Shown here in pieces: positions 1 through 12,574 of a DNA stretch of 64,000 nucleotides. Origin of the DNA: Gnetum montanum (Eukaryota > Streptophyta > Gnetopsida > Gnetales > Gnetaceae); assembly GCA_015680685.1 (NCBI GenBank), contig MNCI01026431.1:709377-773376 (forward strand). Reading direction: 5' to 3'. Under the pieces are notes generated by a model. It saw only the letters and a program-made list of their open reading frames with translations. It was not told the origin of the DNA and did no database searches. Both the position numbers and the translations under genes were made by a program. The first letter of the stretch is position 1. The number at the start of each line of letters is the position of its first letter.

Positions 1-654
1 ATTTCAAAGTTAGAATGTTTTTGAGTGCTCACAATAGGAGTCTGAGTGTATATGGACCTTTATTTGAGCACTGATGTACCTGAGCACAACAATATGATAG
101 GAAAAATGATGAGCCCTTTTGATAATCCTTACAACACTGAGAATATATTAATGTTTCATTTAATGCATTTATGATCCATGCACTTTACTTTAATGCACTT
201 TAAGTAAGTAATTAATTTATAGTTATTAATGAACATAAGCATGACCACTCTGAGCATATGTGTAGCACTTGGTAACCTAGAAATGCTTAACGTTTGGTAA
301 CCTAGCAGTGCTATATGCGTTTAGGATGTGTCTGGAGAGTGAAAATAGGTACTTGTGTTAGGCTAGCTCAGTAGTAGATTAATTAGATAAAAAATTCCTC
401 TACCTTTCATTATTATTCTAGGTGATTAAATTTATAAAATACAAAATGATAAAAATCATATACCTTAGTTGCACTTAACCATATACTTCTACCTCATGAG
501 TGGAACTGAGAAGATAACGATCACTCCAATTAAATTTCACTTCCTTGAAATTGGTGTACTTAAGAACTTAAGGTCCATGGAGTTCAACTAAATTACACAT
601 AAATGCTTGTGATTCATATGGTTGGGTGTAGGGGTGGTACCTCACCACTCATCA
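1..654 (+). repeat. Element A 5' LTR, left part missing
   Basis: The LTR ends in CCACTCATCA directly before the primer site at 656. Its downstream two thirds match the LTR of Element H (52,842-53,438), for example in the repeated 'ttggtaacc' stretch and the 'gcttgtgattcatatggttg' end region. It matches A's own 3' LTR much less well in the middle. About 200 bases, mostly U3, lie left of the window. Confidence 0.85.
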
Positions 655-655
655 T

Positions 656-675
656 TGGCACCATTGCCGGGGATG
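656..675 (+). other. Primer-binding site, tRNA-Asp type
   Basis: TGGCACCATTGCCGGGGAT follows the LTR end after one base. It differs from the complement of the plant tRNA-Asp 3' end (TGGCGCCGTTGCCGGGGAT) by two G-to-A changes, both at former CpG sites. This primer is typical of the Athila/Tat branch of Ty3/gypsy elements. Confidence 0.85.
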
Positions 676-779
676 GTGCTAGTTATCTAGACTTGTTATA
701 TTATACATGATCGCTATAAACACATTAATGATATATCCTTCAAAAAGTATTAAATCAAACACATGATTCACTAGAAAAA

Positions 780-2680
780 ATGTCTCTTTCACAAGGAAGT
801 GATAATGCATTATATAGTGAAAGCATTCATTGGAGAAATAACGAAATATATGATGAAGAAAATTGAAGTGACCAACTTCACGTAGGGGTTTCATATGTTC
901 ATGACCATCCTAACAACACTCAAAGACTACATTCACCTCTGGTAGATAATCCTAGGAAGGATAAAGTAAGTCTTGGATAAGGGGAGGCCTCAAGGCCTAA
1001 GACCTCCTCAAAATAGAGAAATGATAAATCAAGGGACCCTAGGAAACATCATAAAAGCCATGGTAATCCTTCTAGTTTCTCATTTTCCTCTTCCCCTTCA
1101 ATGTCTAGTTCTAATGAAGATGAACATTGGTATGGAGATAAGGCTCCACTAGAGGATTGGAATAGAAACAAAAATTGAACTTGTAGGAACACTCAAGGTC
1201 ACCAACATGAACATAGGCAAAACTGTCACCATTAACCGAATAGGAATTTTCCTCACAACATGACTAATGATGATGAACCCTTGTTGACCACTAAAAGCCT
1301 AATGCAAATCATATAGGTAGTTAGGATATCCCACAGGCATCACAAAGAGAGTCGCCTACCTAGGCTTGATATGAATAATATTCCTAGATTTGCAGGAGGC
1401 TACAATTCAGATCTACAATGAACCTTTTCTATCAATGAACTTGAAGCAAAATTTAATAGGATGTTAAAATGGGTGTATGAAAAATTTATAACTTTGGTAG
1501 AAACTATTAAGGAGAAGGTCATCCAAAACAAACCAGGCAATCACAATAACCAAAGGAAGTAAAACCAAGAAATAGCTAGGAACGCTTTTCGGCAAATAGG
1601 AAAAATGGCTTAAGAAAGTGAGGTTATAGACTCGACCATAGGCGAAGATAATGGATGTGACATCTTCATATATGATGATCTAAAGATCCATTTCCTAGTC
1701 TTGTTTCATCTACATGAGTATTGAATAGGTGCCTTAAATCTAAAGTTTGTACAAAAGCACATGTCCAAGAGATTTCCTTTTTCACATGGTAATGAAAGCT
1801 AGTCCCATAACCAATTGTACTACCCTAGAGGAACTTATTATCAACCTCAACACTATCATCAACTATAGTGGAAACATACACATTCATGGGGAGGCCACCA
1901 CCAAACTAGCCCCAACATTCCTATCAGCCAAAACTACATGAATATTATGTTAAACATCCTATTTCTACAACTAGTTCTATGTCCTCTATTTCAAATCACC
2001 ATTATCACTCTCCTAAGTACCATCAACCCATGACATCTCCTAAGGGATCACCACCTTGCACCTCTTACTATCCATCCTACCCTCAATATTCTCATACTCC
2101 ACCCCATCACATGCCACTGCCAACAAAGGTTTGGCACCACAACATCAACAAATGAATGCCACTTATGCTACAAATGTTCATAGAAACACTAATGCTAGTA
2201 GGTTTCCACCACAAATGTAGGAATGTATGTTGTTTAGGAAAGGTCATAGGTGGAAGCAAAACATGCATGGATAGACCACATCATCTAAACTAGCACAATG
2301 TCAATCTAGTGCAATGCCTTCTTTTTCACCACCATCATCCTCTAATCTTACACAAGAGCCATCATCCATTAGTACTCCAACATCCAACTAAAGCAATGAA
2401 TCCAACAATGTGAGGAGACAAACGAATCCATGCATATTGTATCATGATCAAGGGTGCAATCATGGGCCAAACATCTACAATGTTAACACAACTCATCCCT
2501 TGATCCACCATACATTTATCAACAAAGTGTGTGAATAAAAATTTGCCTACATAACCACCGCTACACTAGGAGACACCTAGTGGCTTGGAAATGAAAGGTT
2601 ACCAATGTTTTATACATGCATGGATCCTACCTATCTACTTATTAATTCTTACCATGGCCAAATGCTTAGTTGTTGAGGAA
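780..2680 (+). pseudogene. Element A gag remnant
   Basis: The likely start ATG at 780 gives MSLSQGSDN, matching MSLSQDHDN at the start of gag in Element J. The frame is broken by stops and frameshifts. The conserved 'RLD-NN-P-F-GGY' segment (about 1,355-1,425) is followed almost at once by a segment that in J lies some 200 residues further on (ELEAKFNRM versus EIKARINKM). Most of the capsid-like core is therefore deleted. A weak zinc-knuckle relic (CDIFIYDD...) is at about 1,655. The C-terminal part is rich in Tyr, Pro, His and Gln, as in all related gags here. No protease motif follows. Non-functional; the end is approximate. Confidence 0.75.
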
Positions 2681-4680
2681 ACCTCCCATTCTAACCTTTA
2701 GAATTAATAGGTGTTTTTTTTCATCTTTTTGTTTTACAATTTTTTATTATTTTCTTATTTCTTGATACAATTTTTCCTATCTTTTTCAACTTTTTCTATC
2801 TTTTGTTTTCATTTCCTTTGTTAGTAATATCACTTATGAATAAAACAATCATGTAGCCCATTGAGGTGAGGTTTTCTTTATGTTGACAAATTATGAGGGA
2901 CTGATTGTTCAGACAATAAATCCATTGTTTAGATAGTAAATCCATTCATCCATCCATTCATTCCATTAATAAGAGGTTCTTACCCTAGTTTTAATGATAT
3001 TCTTTTCCATCACTCAAAACTCAAAATAAATTCATAATCATTACACTTGGACTGAAAAGTGAAGAACCAAGGGGAAATGTAAAGGGTGTGACATCAAGGA
3101 GATTTGTGGATTCTCTTTGGCCACTTATGTATGTTCTACCATATTGCTTTGATTGTAATGATATCCTTGTAGATCTAATGAAAAATGGGAGTAAGAGTAA
3201 CATAAAAAGGCACTAATTAAATTTATGAGGGTCCCACTGGAAAGACATGTACCCATGCCTAAAGGTTAGCAAATTCTTAGACTCTCTCAAAAAAAATAAT
3301 GTGCCATAAATCAACTCCTCCCTTGGCCAAAATTCCAAGTCATGTCACTCGCAAATATGGTAGTCTTATGGTTGTCAAATGAAGTGATGAAATGATGTGA
3401 TGTCATTAAAATGTGGTTTGAACTTGGTTTGAATCTTGGAAATAAGGGCTAATGATTACCTAATTATTAATAACACACAAGGGTTCATTATGCCTATGGA
3501 AAGACACCTCATGTCCCACTTTCTGCAATCCTTTCTACACTCCATCTCATCTTGTTGTTCATATGATTGTAACTTGTGGTTTTGTGTGACATAGAGATTT
3601 TTCCTCAACATGGCGATTTTTACATGTGTGTTTTTTTTTTCATAGCTATGTGTTGCATTCAACCCCTTTAGTTCCTATGAACATTTTTAGGTATGGTTAC
3701 ACAAGGGCATTATGGGCTAGTGTCTACTTTGGGAGGATCCACTTGTGTAACTATTGTAACTTATCCATGCTTGATACAACCACATCATTCTTAACCCTCC
3801 AAGTGTGTAACTATTAAATTTCATGATTTCCCTTATCAAGTAATTGATCTATTCCATAACATCGATATAATACCCCTTTTCTTGCATCTTTCAAAGCTTT
3901 AAACATCAACAACTCCATCTTCTACCACTTTCGAGTGCCTTCATAAGATTTTCTACTTACCCCAGAACTATGGATGTAACTTGAAATCTTCCAACTAATC
4001 CTAGAGCTTCATTTTCCATGCTCAATACCCTCAATTAATGTACTTTCATGGACCCTGCTATCAACTCCCAAATATCAAGTTGACCTTGAAATCGAATACT
4101 TGATATCGAGTCAAACAAGACTATATATATGATCCTCACAGTGTCCATAAATCCATTCTCTTCATTTGCACCTAAGGAATTTTTTCAAATTTTCTATCGT
4201 GACTTAGAGCTCTGTGCAACCAACTTTTACTTGTGATATTTGGCTCTTTATCTATTCAATTTCGATGCCATTTGAACCTATTTGAACTTGGAGTGTTCAA
4301 GATAGTCGTGGAGGTGCTTGCATGGAGAACTCGCTTCAATTTTTGAAAATTTTCTATCACCCAAAGGATATTATAAAGATAATAAGATTAAAAACCTCAA
4401 GCATTATAATGAAAAATCAATCATATTAATGTTAACCATCTTAATATTTTTACTCAAGGGACCATAACCTACATAATATGTCATACAAAAGCAAAAAGGA
4501 ACTAATCATGAAGTGCCATAAATAAGAAAAACACTTTTTGGGCATTTTTCTAAAAACTTTTCTAAGTCTGCGATCATATGAACCATAGAACTGAATAGAA
4601 CTAAGGTCATGACTAAAGTATAAACCTATTAAATATGAATAACAATACCTTAGTAACATCCAATCCTTGATTAATTATAG
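2681..4680 (+). other. Element A spacer between gag and ORF-X
   Basis: No supportable coding region. It is T-rich at 2,705-2,830. It aligns by eye with the spacer of Element J and, in blocks, with those of D, G and H. One block ends gag/pol: 'gggtgtgacatcaaggaga' (3,086-3,104). The most constant block is 3,232-3,265, with AAAGACATGTACCCATGCC. Another lies near 3,690-3,760 and shows 'gggaggatccacttgtgtaa'. The spacer ends in TTAATTATAG just before the ORF-X ATG. Confidence 0.7.
4060..4135 (+). promoter_or_regulatory. U3-like internal promoter candidate upstream of ORF-X
   Basis: GATATC-type motifs (AAATATC about 4,072, TGATATCGAG at 4,101) lie just upstream of a TATA-like CTATATATAT at 4,121-4,130. 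The same kind of GATATT/GATATC cluster followed by a TATA box forms the U3 of this element's 3' LTR (7,605-7,715). ORF-X starts about 550 bases downstream. Promoter function is inference. Confidence 0.45.
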
Positions 4681-7401
4681 ATGGCCCCAAAAAGAGAAGC
4701 TCAAGCAGGACCTTTGTAGGGAGTAGCCAAGGGGTGGCAAAGGCCAACAAGGTAAGCATGCAGAGCATAAGGAGTAGGAAGCCCAATTCTTTAACATCCA
4801 TCAAGAGGCTTCTATCATAGGACAGTCAATCCAAGAAGAGACTACAAAACAACAAGCCCCCATGTAGGGCCAATGCCTCACATTGTCCCCAGAATGCCTT
4901 AAGGCTATTCAAGAAAAATCCATGTTAACCATGATCATCGTGGAGATGAACTTTGGCCAATTTATGGAGTTTTCTCTAGAGGTAGTTCAAATTCAACTTC
5001 AAGTATCATCCTTATGGCCTATCCTTTTAGACAATGATGAGTGGTATCTTGATGAAACATACCAATTCTAGCACATCAAAGATGAAGGTACCACCATCAA
5101 CATTTGCAAAGTCAATGTGATGTTCTTGGTCAAAGCAATCACCAAAGATCTTAATCTACTAAATGAGGGGGCTAAGTTATCCCATCTGTCTATGAGATCT
5201 AACCCCAACACTAGAAAGCTATGGCTATGGTAGGCATACGGCAAGGATGACAAAACATATAATGAATTGACTCTAGAGGAGAGGACCTATTTCAAGATAG
5301 GCACATATCATCTCTTTCCCACCAAAGGGCTCAATTGAATTTCAACATATGTGGCCAAGGGAGGCACCATAATAATGGGAAAATACATGAGCAACCTTCC
5401 CTAGCTGTATTGCATAGAAATTCAAAGTTGGTTTCAAGAAAAGAAAGTAAGTAAGCCCACACTTCTATTCCATTGCCTACTTCAAAAGCTATGAAAGCAC
5501 ACTAGAATCCTAGGGTACAAAAATGGCATCCCTAAGAAGGCTCAAAATGCTTTCTTTGCTAAATTTCTTAAATTGGAAACACCAAGGAAAGATCTTGGTA
5601 AGGAACCAAAACTAGAGAAGGAAGCAAAATTAGAAAAGAAACTAGAAAAGGAGCCTGAACAATGTCATGAAACACAAGTTCCACCACTGCCATCACAAGA
5701 CTACCATCTAACAATGAACCATTTGCAGAAAATTGTTGAAACACTTAGTTGGAATAGCAAAGAGGAATCCAACCTCTTTAAAGTCCTTGACAACACCATG
5801 TAACCCATTGTTTCAAAAAACCCAACAAGGGGGTAGATCTCATTACAATTAGGAAGAGAATTCCAATGGTCACATCAAATCTCTTATAATGTTGCATCCT
5901 TCCAAGTGATGCTTGAAACTGGAGAAGGTGCCATAGTAGTGAATACACAATATCAAAATGCAGTAGGCATAGTAGAAGTGATAATAGATCACATCAAGGA
6001 ATCATTCAATATGTCTGTTGTACCTCCAGTCAATTTGACTGAGGTCAGAGACACACAAATGCTCACTAGGACTTCAACAAATCCTATAGATCATGAGGAT
6101 GTGTTAGATTGATTGCTACAGACAAGACAAGTAATGATTACTCTATTCGACATCCCCAGTGAAGTCACTGTAGCATAATCAAACCTCATCACTACTAAAG
6201 GAAAGTTAGTCATGACTAAGGTTAGGGTAGAACACATAAAAGAAAAAGTGCAACATTTGCAATAAGAGCTAGCTATCCTAAGAGTTGAAAGATAGGATCC
6301 TGCCTAGTTCATGGCTCCTAACCAGCTAGATTGATTTAGAATAAAGCTATTGGAAAAATTTCTCAAAGAGAATAAAGCCACTAAGTAGGAAAAGAAGAAG
6401 GCAATCTAGAATGCCTCTACTGAAAAAGTGAAAACTTATGCTCATAAGAAGGCATTGACTACCATCCAAGAGGAGAATAAGTAGTTCACTGTAGATAACT
6501 CTAGGTTGACCACTATTGAAAAATAAACAAATGTTTTGGTAGAAAGTATCTATCAATTGAGAGAACAACTAATGAGGATCAACCAAGATATCAACAAATT
6601 AGCTAGGAAAAATAGAACTCTCTCAATGAAGAAGGTCCATGCCATTCAAAAAAATTCCACAATCGAAATAAGCATGTAGCAAAATAAGGCCAAAAAGAAT
6701 GAGAGGCTGAATGCACACTTTTGGAACCAAGTAGGCATGTACAAGTAGATAAACAAAAAATAGATCTAGATTTCCTAAACCCACATTGGATTCATGATAG
6801 CACAAAATCTTGATTAGTAGCCAATTCTAGATAGTTATGCACTGGTTCATCAAGTGGAAGTAAAGAATAAAGACCTACAAATCAAGGATTTTACATGGTG
6901 TTAGCTAACCTCATATATGTCAACCTTTCCATGTTAACATGAGGTTGGCCTAGAAGTGAGCTAGAGAAATAGGTAGCAACCACCTATGCATTATATGAGA
7001 AAGAGTTTGTAGAAAAAAAAGCTGCTTTGTGAAAACTCTATATAGCGAACTCAGAACTTGAGGTGGTTAAAGCTTGCTACCATGGACAAAAGGATGTTGC
7101 TTCAAACCTATCTAGGTGATTGATAGATTATCATGAGTTAAATGAAAAGGTAAGGACCTTTGAAAAGGAACAGCAATAATTTGCAACTTGATATGTGAAG
7201 GCCAACAAAATGTTTCCACAACTACCATGTCCTTGAGATGTACTAGTGCTAGCAAACATTAGCTCAGCAACCTGGATAGTACATGACCTAAGGATAGAAG
7301 AAGAGAAGTTTTAGATACTTCTCAATCATTACAAATTTTAGAAGCCTGGCAATAAAAGGAAGTGACTAATGAAGGAGCTACCACCTCTGGGAACTACATG
7401 A
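4681..7401 (+). pseudogene. ORF-X of Element A (Transposase_32/ATHILA-like, coiled coil), broken
   Basis: The start ATG at 4,681 (MAPKREAQ) follows ATTATAG and matches MTPKRGQ in Element J. The end, TGA at 7,399-7,401, follows KELPPLGTT, matching the J end PPPPGTT. The span is 907 codon equivalents, as in J. The N-terminal half contains 'SPECLKAIQEKSM', 'EMNFGQFMEFSLEVV', 'WYLDETYQF' and 'ELTLEERTYFKIGTYH'. This pattern is reminiscent of plant Transposase_32 ('putative plant transposon protein') or ATHILA ORF-1 families. The C-terminal half (from about 6,180) is rich in Glu, Lys, Gln and Leu and looks like a long coiled coil. Many in-frame TAG codons stand where J has Gln, for example 6,305. 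Function unknown; family assignment tentative. Confidence 0.65.
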
Positions 7402-7586
7402 GCTTCATAATTTTGTTTTGTAATCATGTGTCCAAATTTTTGTAAAATATCACTATGGCATGTAATAGTTCATTCATTTATTTGTTTAAGTTAGTCAATA
7501 ATTTCATACCTTTCCAACATTTTGTAAAGAAATTTTTCCTCATTTTGTTTAACTCGAGAATGATTTTTCATTCAATCATGGAGGTA

Positions 7587-8448
7587 TGATGAGTCATGAT
7601 TGTGTCAGCCCCAATATCATATACCTGATATCAGATATGCAATATTGGGTCCCAAGAAATGATGTCGGATGTCTAATATCATCTTCTCCATGCCAACTTA
7701 TAAATACAACACTTGCGTGCATAACTGAAACATAGTTTTAGTTTCGGATTTTAATTAGCTTTTTCACAAATTGTTGATTTCCTGTGCATGTTTGTAGTGT
7801 GATCTTTGTGATTGTACAACATTCTTATTCGAGTGTGATGTACTTGGACATGTTACATGACCAAAAATAAATATCAAGATTGCTTCCATCATTATAGCAT
7901 TCACTTAGCTTATTATTTTTTTTAATTATTTAATTATTTAATTGTTTCATTTCTCCTTAGCTAATGTTTCCAATTATTTCTCTTTACGATTTCCATCATT
8001 AAGCAAAATGAGTACAACTAATCACGAGCATGTAAGTGTAATTACTTGGTAACGTAGTAGTGTATCATTTGGTGAGCCCAGTGATGTATGCTTGGTAATG
8101 TTAGTGGTAGTCTCACGAAGTCCAAGGTGTATGCAAATGATTAAGAATGGATACTCATTGCCCATAGGCTAGTTTAGGTTTCACTTTCGATTGTTCATTA
8201 GCTTAAGTAATTTATCTCTTATTTTCATTAGGAGCAACATAGGATTAGGCAACATCAATCATATGCCTCACTTTTGACTAAACCATACATGATAAACCTA
8301 CCACTAGTCCAAGTGGAAAGACAGTGAACTATGATCAAAGCATAATGATCTAGATGCACAACTAGTCCCATCCACAAAATTCAATAGGATCATGCATGAA
8401 TGCTTGTGATTTGTATGGTTGAATGTAGGGGTACCTTGCCACTCATCA
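7587..8448 (+). repeat. Element A 3' LTR
   Basis: It begins TGATGAGTCATG after a polypurine-like catggaggta (7,577-7,586) and ends CCACTCATCA. The U3 holds five GATATC/AATATT-type motifs at 7,605-7,685. A TATA-like 'ttataaata' follows near 7,700. The R/U5 portion matches the LTRs of Element J closely and A's own 5' LTR poorly. Confidence 0.85.
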
Positions 8449-10985
8449 ATAATCTACACAAACTCTTCATTTTCCACCTTTTTTAGTACTATAGTAATGG
8501 GGCTTACCCATTCCCAATCAACTATTGGATAAATTATTTCTTCTTTTCAAAGTTTTAAAACTCCATCCTTAACAATTTTTTTAAGTCTAAATTAATTCAT
8601 CTTGGGGGAATTCTTATTGGTTTCACATTATCCTCTAAATAGATATGATGTTGGTAAATGTTGGGTGAGATTCCTTGATGAAGGTCCTCATAATTCCATG
8701 CAAATGCCTTAGATTTTCTACATAGAACTTCTAATAATTTTCTTTCTTGCTCATTATTAAGTTGGAAATTTATTATTAATGGTTTATTATGATCTAGGAA
8801 AACATACTTAAGTGTACTAGGAAATTATCTAAAATCTAAGGAATCTTTATTTGTTGGTTGAATTATTTTTCCAGTATTCCTTGAATCCAAATTCAAAATT
8901 TGTTCAAGGAGATCTTGTTGCTCTTTACTTAAGGGATCTAAAGGTCCTTCCTCAAAATTATTAAACATGAAGGTTTTCCTATCTTTTTTCATTGCTAAAG
9001 TGGGTAAAGTATAGAACATTCTTGCTTTATTCAAGTATACATTTAAACAGTCTTCTTTTACCTTATCATATATATTTAGTATAAAAGTAAGATTAGCAAA
9101 GGAAGGTTGAAGTTATCCAAATCTATAATTAATTACTACATCAACTATTGCTAACCAAGGTCTACCTAATATAATAGAAAAATAATAAGGATCTTTTACT
9201 TCCAAAACAACAAAGTCAATTGGGCATTTTCCTTTTTCTACCTCGATTATCAGGTCATCTACTATTCCTATGGGTTTTACATTTGAACCATCAGCCAATG
9301 ATATTATCATGTTTACTCCTTTGATATCTTGTATATCAAGTGACCTAGCCATTTCAAGAGGCATGATATTAATGTTGGCTCCTAAATCCAATAGGGCATT
9401 TTTAATTACTTAGCCATTTATTTTGATTAGGATGGTAGGGACTCCAGGATCTTGGTATTTTGAAATCTCATGATTTTGTATAAGTTGATAAAGATTGTAA
9501 ACCTAATAAACGTATTTAGGAATATTTTTCCTTTCTTCTCCTAGTGCATAATTGCCTTAATTATTTGGCATAAATAAGTGTGTCTTTTGTTGCTTGTTCT
9601 AAAGGGATATGCAAATACAATCACTAAACATTTTTTTAATATGCACATTAATTGTAAAATCCTCTTGTAATTGTTTAGGGAAAGGAGGTAAAACTAGTTA
9701 CCTAGAGAGTAATGGTTGCTCTTTTTCCCTAGTTGGTTGATCTTCCTCATTTACTATTTGTGGTTGAATTTCTTCTTGTGTCCCTACCTCCTAAAATCTC
9801 ACCTTCTTTTGAGGTTTAGGTTCAATTGTTTTTACACTCTTTGTAGTAATGGAATGTAATTTCCCTTTACCCTTTCTTTGAGATGTAGGATTTGGTTCAA
9901 GTTGGGATGGTAATTCATTTTTCATTAAATCCAAAAATCTCCTTCTATTCTCACTCATGAATTGTCTACTTTCTTCCATGAAGGAAGTAAGGCTTTGGGT
10001 GAGTTTATCCAAGTGTTCATTAGTTGGATTCTTAAATGGCCTAAAGTTATTTTGAGGATATTGTTGTTGGTAAAATGATCATTAAGAAAAGTTCATTATT
10101 GGTTGGCTCTTAAATTGTTGAAAAGCCTTTACTAACTCTTGTATTTTCTCTTGACAATAGAACNGTAATAAATATACCCTATCAATAGAAAGAAATCTTT
10201 GTAGAAAAGCATTCTTAAATTCATCCTATGAACTAATTTTTGCTCTAAGGGTTTTTAGCCAAAAATCAAATTTGTCCTTTAAGGTTGATTTTAAGGCAAT
10301 TATCTTAGTTCTATCCCCACTCTAAGTTGCTAACATGGCTAATGTTGTTTCAAATTCTCTTATGTGGGTAATCAAATCCTCATCATTTTTTCCTTTAAAA
10401 ATAGATAATAAATTAATATTTTTAACCTCTACAACTCTTCCTTATGGAAAAACTAATGGTCCTTGAGGTATGAATGTTCTTTAATTCAATAACTCCCTAA
10501 GGGTTTGTCCTGGGTAGGGCTAACCAATTGAAACATTGGAACTCAAACTACCAAATGAGAGAGGAATTGAACCTAATGAAAATGGGGGAGGTGTATGATG
10601 TGAAGATGATCCCATCGTGTAAGTAGAGGTTACTATTGGGGTTACTATAGGATTTGGTATAAAAATAGAGACTAGTGGTGGAGTTTGTAAATTCGAAGTA
10701 CTCACTAGTTGGGTAATACCTTCAATTATGATCACATAAGTTGTTATTGGGGTAGTACTTAGATCTTAAGATTGCTCCCATAGTTGAACTCATGGTTGTA
10801 GTTGGAATATCAAATAGAGGATTAACAGATATGGAAAAATTATGTTGTGTTTTTTCTTTTGGATTTTTTATTGTCAAAGGAGAAGAAAAATCATATCTTG
10901 ATTGTATTGGTTCCTCTTGATCTTGTTTTTAAGTGACTTTTGTACCTTTATAAAGGCTAAGAGTGCTCCTAGAAGGTTAATTCAT
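8449..10985 (-). pseudogene. Element B gag-protease-RT(start) polyprotein
   Basis: The start ATG at 10,985 gives MN*PSRSTLSLYKGT. A retrotransposon gag core follows: 'NINLLSIFKGKNDEDLI', 'REFETTLAML', 'LKDKFDFWLKTL', 'FLQRFLSIDRVYLL' (about 10,120-10,420). Protease has an intact catalytic motif, LLDLGANINIMPLEMA (about 9,340-9,390), and IILGRPWL (about 9,150). The RT connection ('AFAWNYEDLHQGISP', about 8,680) leads to the first RT residues near 8,450-8,560, 'WVSP-I' type with Val to Ala or Gly damage. It has clearly fewer stops than the other gags and pols here, although TAG and frameshifts are present. N at 10,164. Dead as it stands. Confidence 0.85.
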
Positions 10986-11368
10986 GTTGGTTTCTTTGGT
11001 TGCTTTGTTGATTTCATTTAACAAAAACATTCTTCGTTGGCACATTTACAGGCTACCATTCCTAAGAATTTACAAATTGATTTAATAACTCCTACTATTG
11101 TCACTTTAATTGTAACATTTTTAACAATTTCAATTGGTTGTATGATAAGAGGAGTTGATTCTTGAGATTATTCCTTATTTTTGGATTTTTTTAATGCAAG
11201 AAAAACAAGTAAAAGAAATCATTTCTTAATTTATTTAAATAAAATAAAATAAATAAAATAAAATAAAATAGAATGTACCTAAAATATGAAATTACAAAAT
11301 GAAATTAAAACATACAAAACTCTTGATGATGATTAACTTTGCTAGCCTCCCTGGCAACAATGCCAAAT
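10986..11368 (-). other. Element B leader with primer-binding site and A-rich microsatellite
   Basis: The primer site is at 11,346-11,365 on the minus strand: TGGCATTGTTGCCAGGGAGG, a degenerate tRNA-Asp complement, three bases from the LTR end. The leader also carries an (AAAAT)n/(AAAT)n tract at about 11,235-11,272. No ORF of note. Confidence 0.75.
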
Positions 11369-12574
11369 TGACAAGCTAGGAAAAATTTAGTGCTAGATAC
11401 CTTTAATCTTTATCTTCAATTCTTTCATTGTAGAAATTGTCACCTCATCTATGATTGACTTGCAACTTGTATCCTATGGAGGAATGGTTCAAAGTCAAAA
11501 GATCAACAAGATATAAAACCAATGATTAGATCTAGATTCAATTGAGAACACCATACTTATGACTATCGCCCATAAGTAAAATCAATAATATTCACCTTAA
11601 CTTCTAACATTAAGTTCAAAGATGAATACATTTAATCAAGACAAATTGAATTTAAATAAATTTATGTGAAATAAGAAAGATTACAAAGGAAACATCACCT
11701 AATTTGTGACCCTGCTCTATTGTCTCCATAATGCAACAACTTCACAATATTAAAACATTGTTTGTTGTTAATTGCCACAAAGCATCAACATTCTTCCTTC
11801 ACAATTTTATGCATAAATAAAAACTCTAATCTAGTGTTGTCCTCTCAATAGTATCCTCTCTCTATTTCTTCATATCCTTTTTTTCTATTCTTTCTCCCTC
11901 TGTTGCATTTGGCCAGGGAATTTATAAGGATCAGTCTAGCACATGAGGAGCCACCACCTGTGCGTAATGGCCATGGCAATTACTACCCATGCGTAACATC
12001 CATTGCCACCACCCATGTAGGTAACATTCATTGTAACATCCACTACAACCAGCCACACTAGTAATCTTCACTGTAACATCCACTAATCACGTGGCAAAGA
12101 AACGTGTAGCTCCCACCACCCACGTGCAGGTAATGGCTAAATGAATGTGCAAGAAATAGCTACAGTTGCATGGTCAAAGAATGTGGCTGATTGAGTAGTA
12201 CACCCAAATTGCAACACCAACATCCAAGTTGTAGCTCCATTACCATCATAAATCCTCAATGTGCATTCCTATTACTACTACAAAAACAAAACCATAAAGA
12301 AGAAAACATAATACTAGTATAGATCAAGGAATTGGATTCTTCAACTACCACCACATGGCTACCCAGCAACAAAACCTACACCTCTGATTCAAGTCTTTAG
12401 TACATAAAAAATAATAAATTAATAATAATAATAATATAATAATAAACTAATACTCATCACTATAATAAAATAAAATACAATAAATTATAACAAATTAAAA
12501 TAACTAAAATAAACAATTAAATAATTAACAATATCTAATTAAGATTTTAAAATTACCAATTTTGGGATTTAACA
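11369..12574 (-). repeat. Element B 5' LTR
   Basis: On the minus strand it starts TGTTAAATCCC (at 12,574) and ends CTTGTCA (at 11,369), 1,206 bp. The TG...CA termini, the adjacent primer site and the change of context at 12,575 (coding remains of Element G) define the ends. The region 12,410-12,560 is very AT-rich with AAT repeats. No partner LTR in the window. Confidence 0.8.

Larger units (their letters stand above)
1..8448 (+). mobile_element. Element A: non-autonomous gypsy-type LTR retrotransposon, gag + ORF-X, no pol
   Basis: The order is partial 5' LTR (1-654), tRNA-Asp-like primer site, gag remnant, long non-coding spacer, ORF-X (4,681-7,401), purine-rich tract and 3' LTR (7,587-8,448). 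No protease, RT or integrase motif is visible between gag and spacer. The whole internal region is collinear with Element J at 43,921-52,836, including the point where gag passes into spacer. The left end lies outside the window. The element abuts the RT start of Element B at 8,449, so it probably inserted into B; the target duplication cannot be checked. The two LTRs look like different subfamilies. Interpretation as non-autonomous is inference from the shared structure of A and J. Confidence 0.8.
8449..12574 (-). mobile_element. Element B: truncated Ty3/gypsy element of a different family
   Basis: Read on the minus strand it has a 5' LTR (11,369-12,574), tRNA-Asp-like primer site, leader, gag, protease and the beginning of RT. 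It stops where the Element A LTR ends (8,448/8,449). The LTR sequence (TGTTAAATCCC...CTTGTCA) and the gag are unrelated by eye to the TGATGA family around it. Element B itself interrupts ORF-X of Element G at 12,574/12,575. Its remaining part is probably left of the window. Confidence 0.85.
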
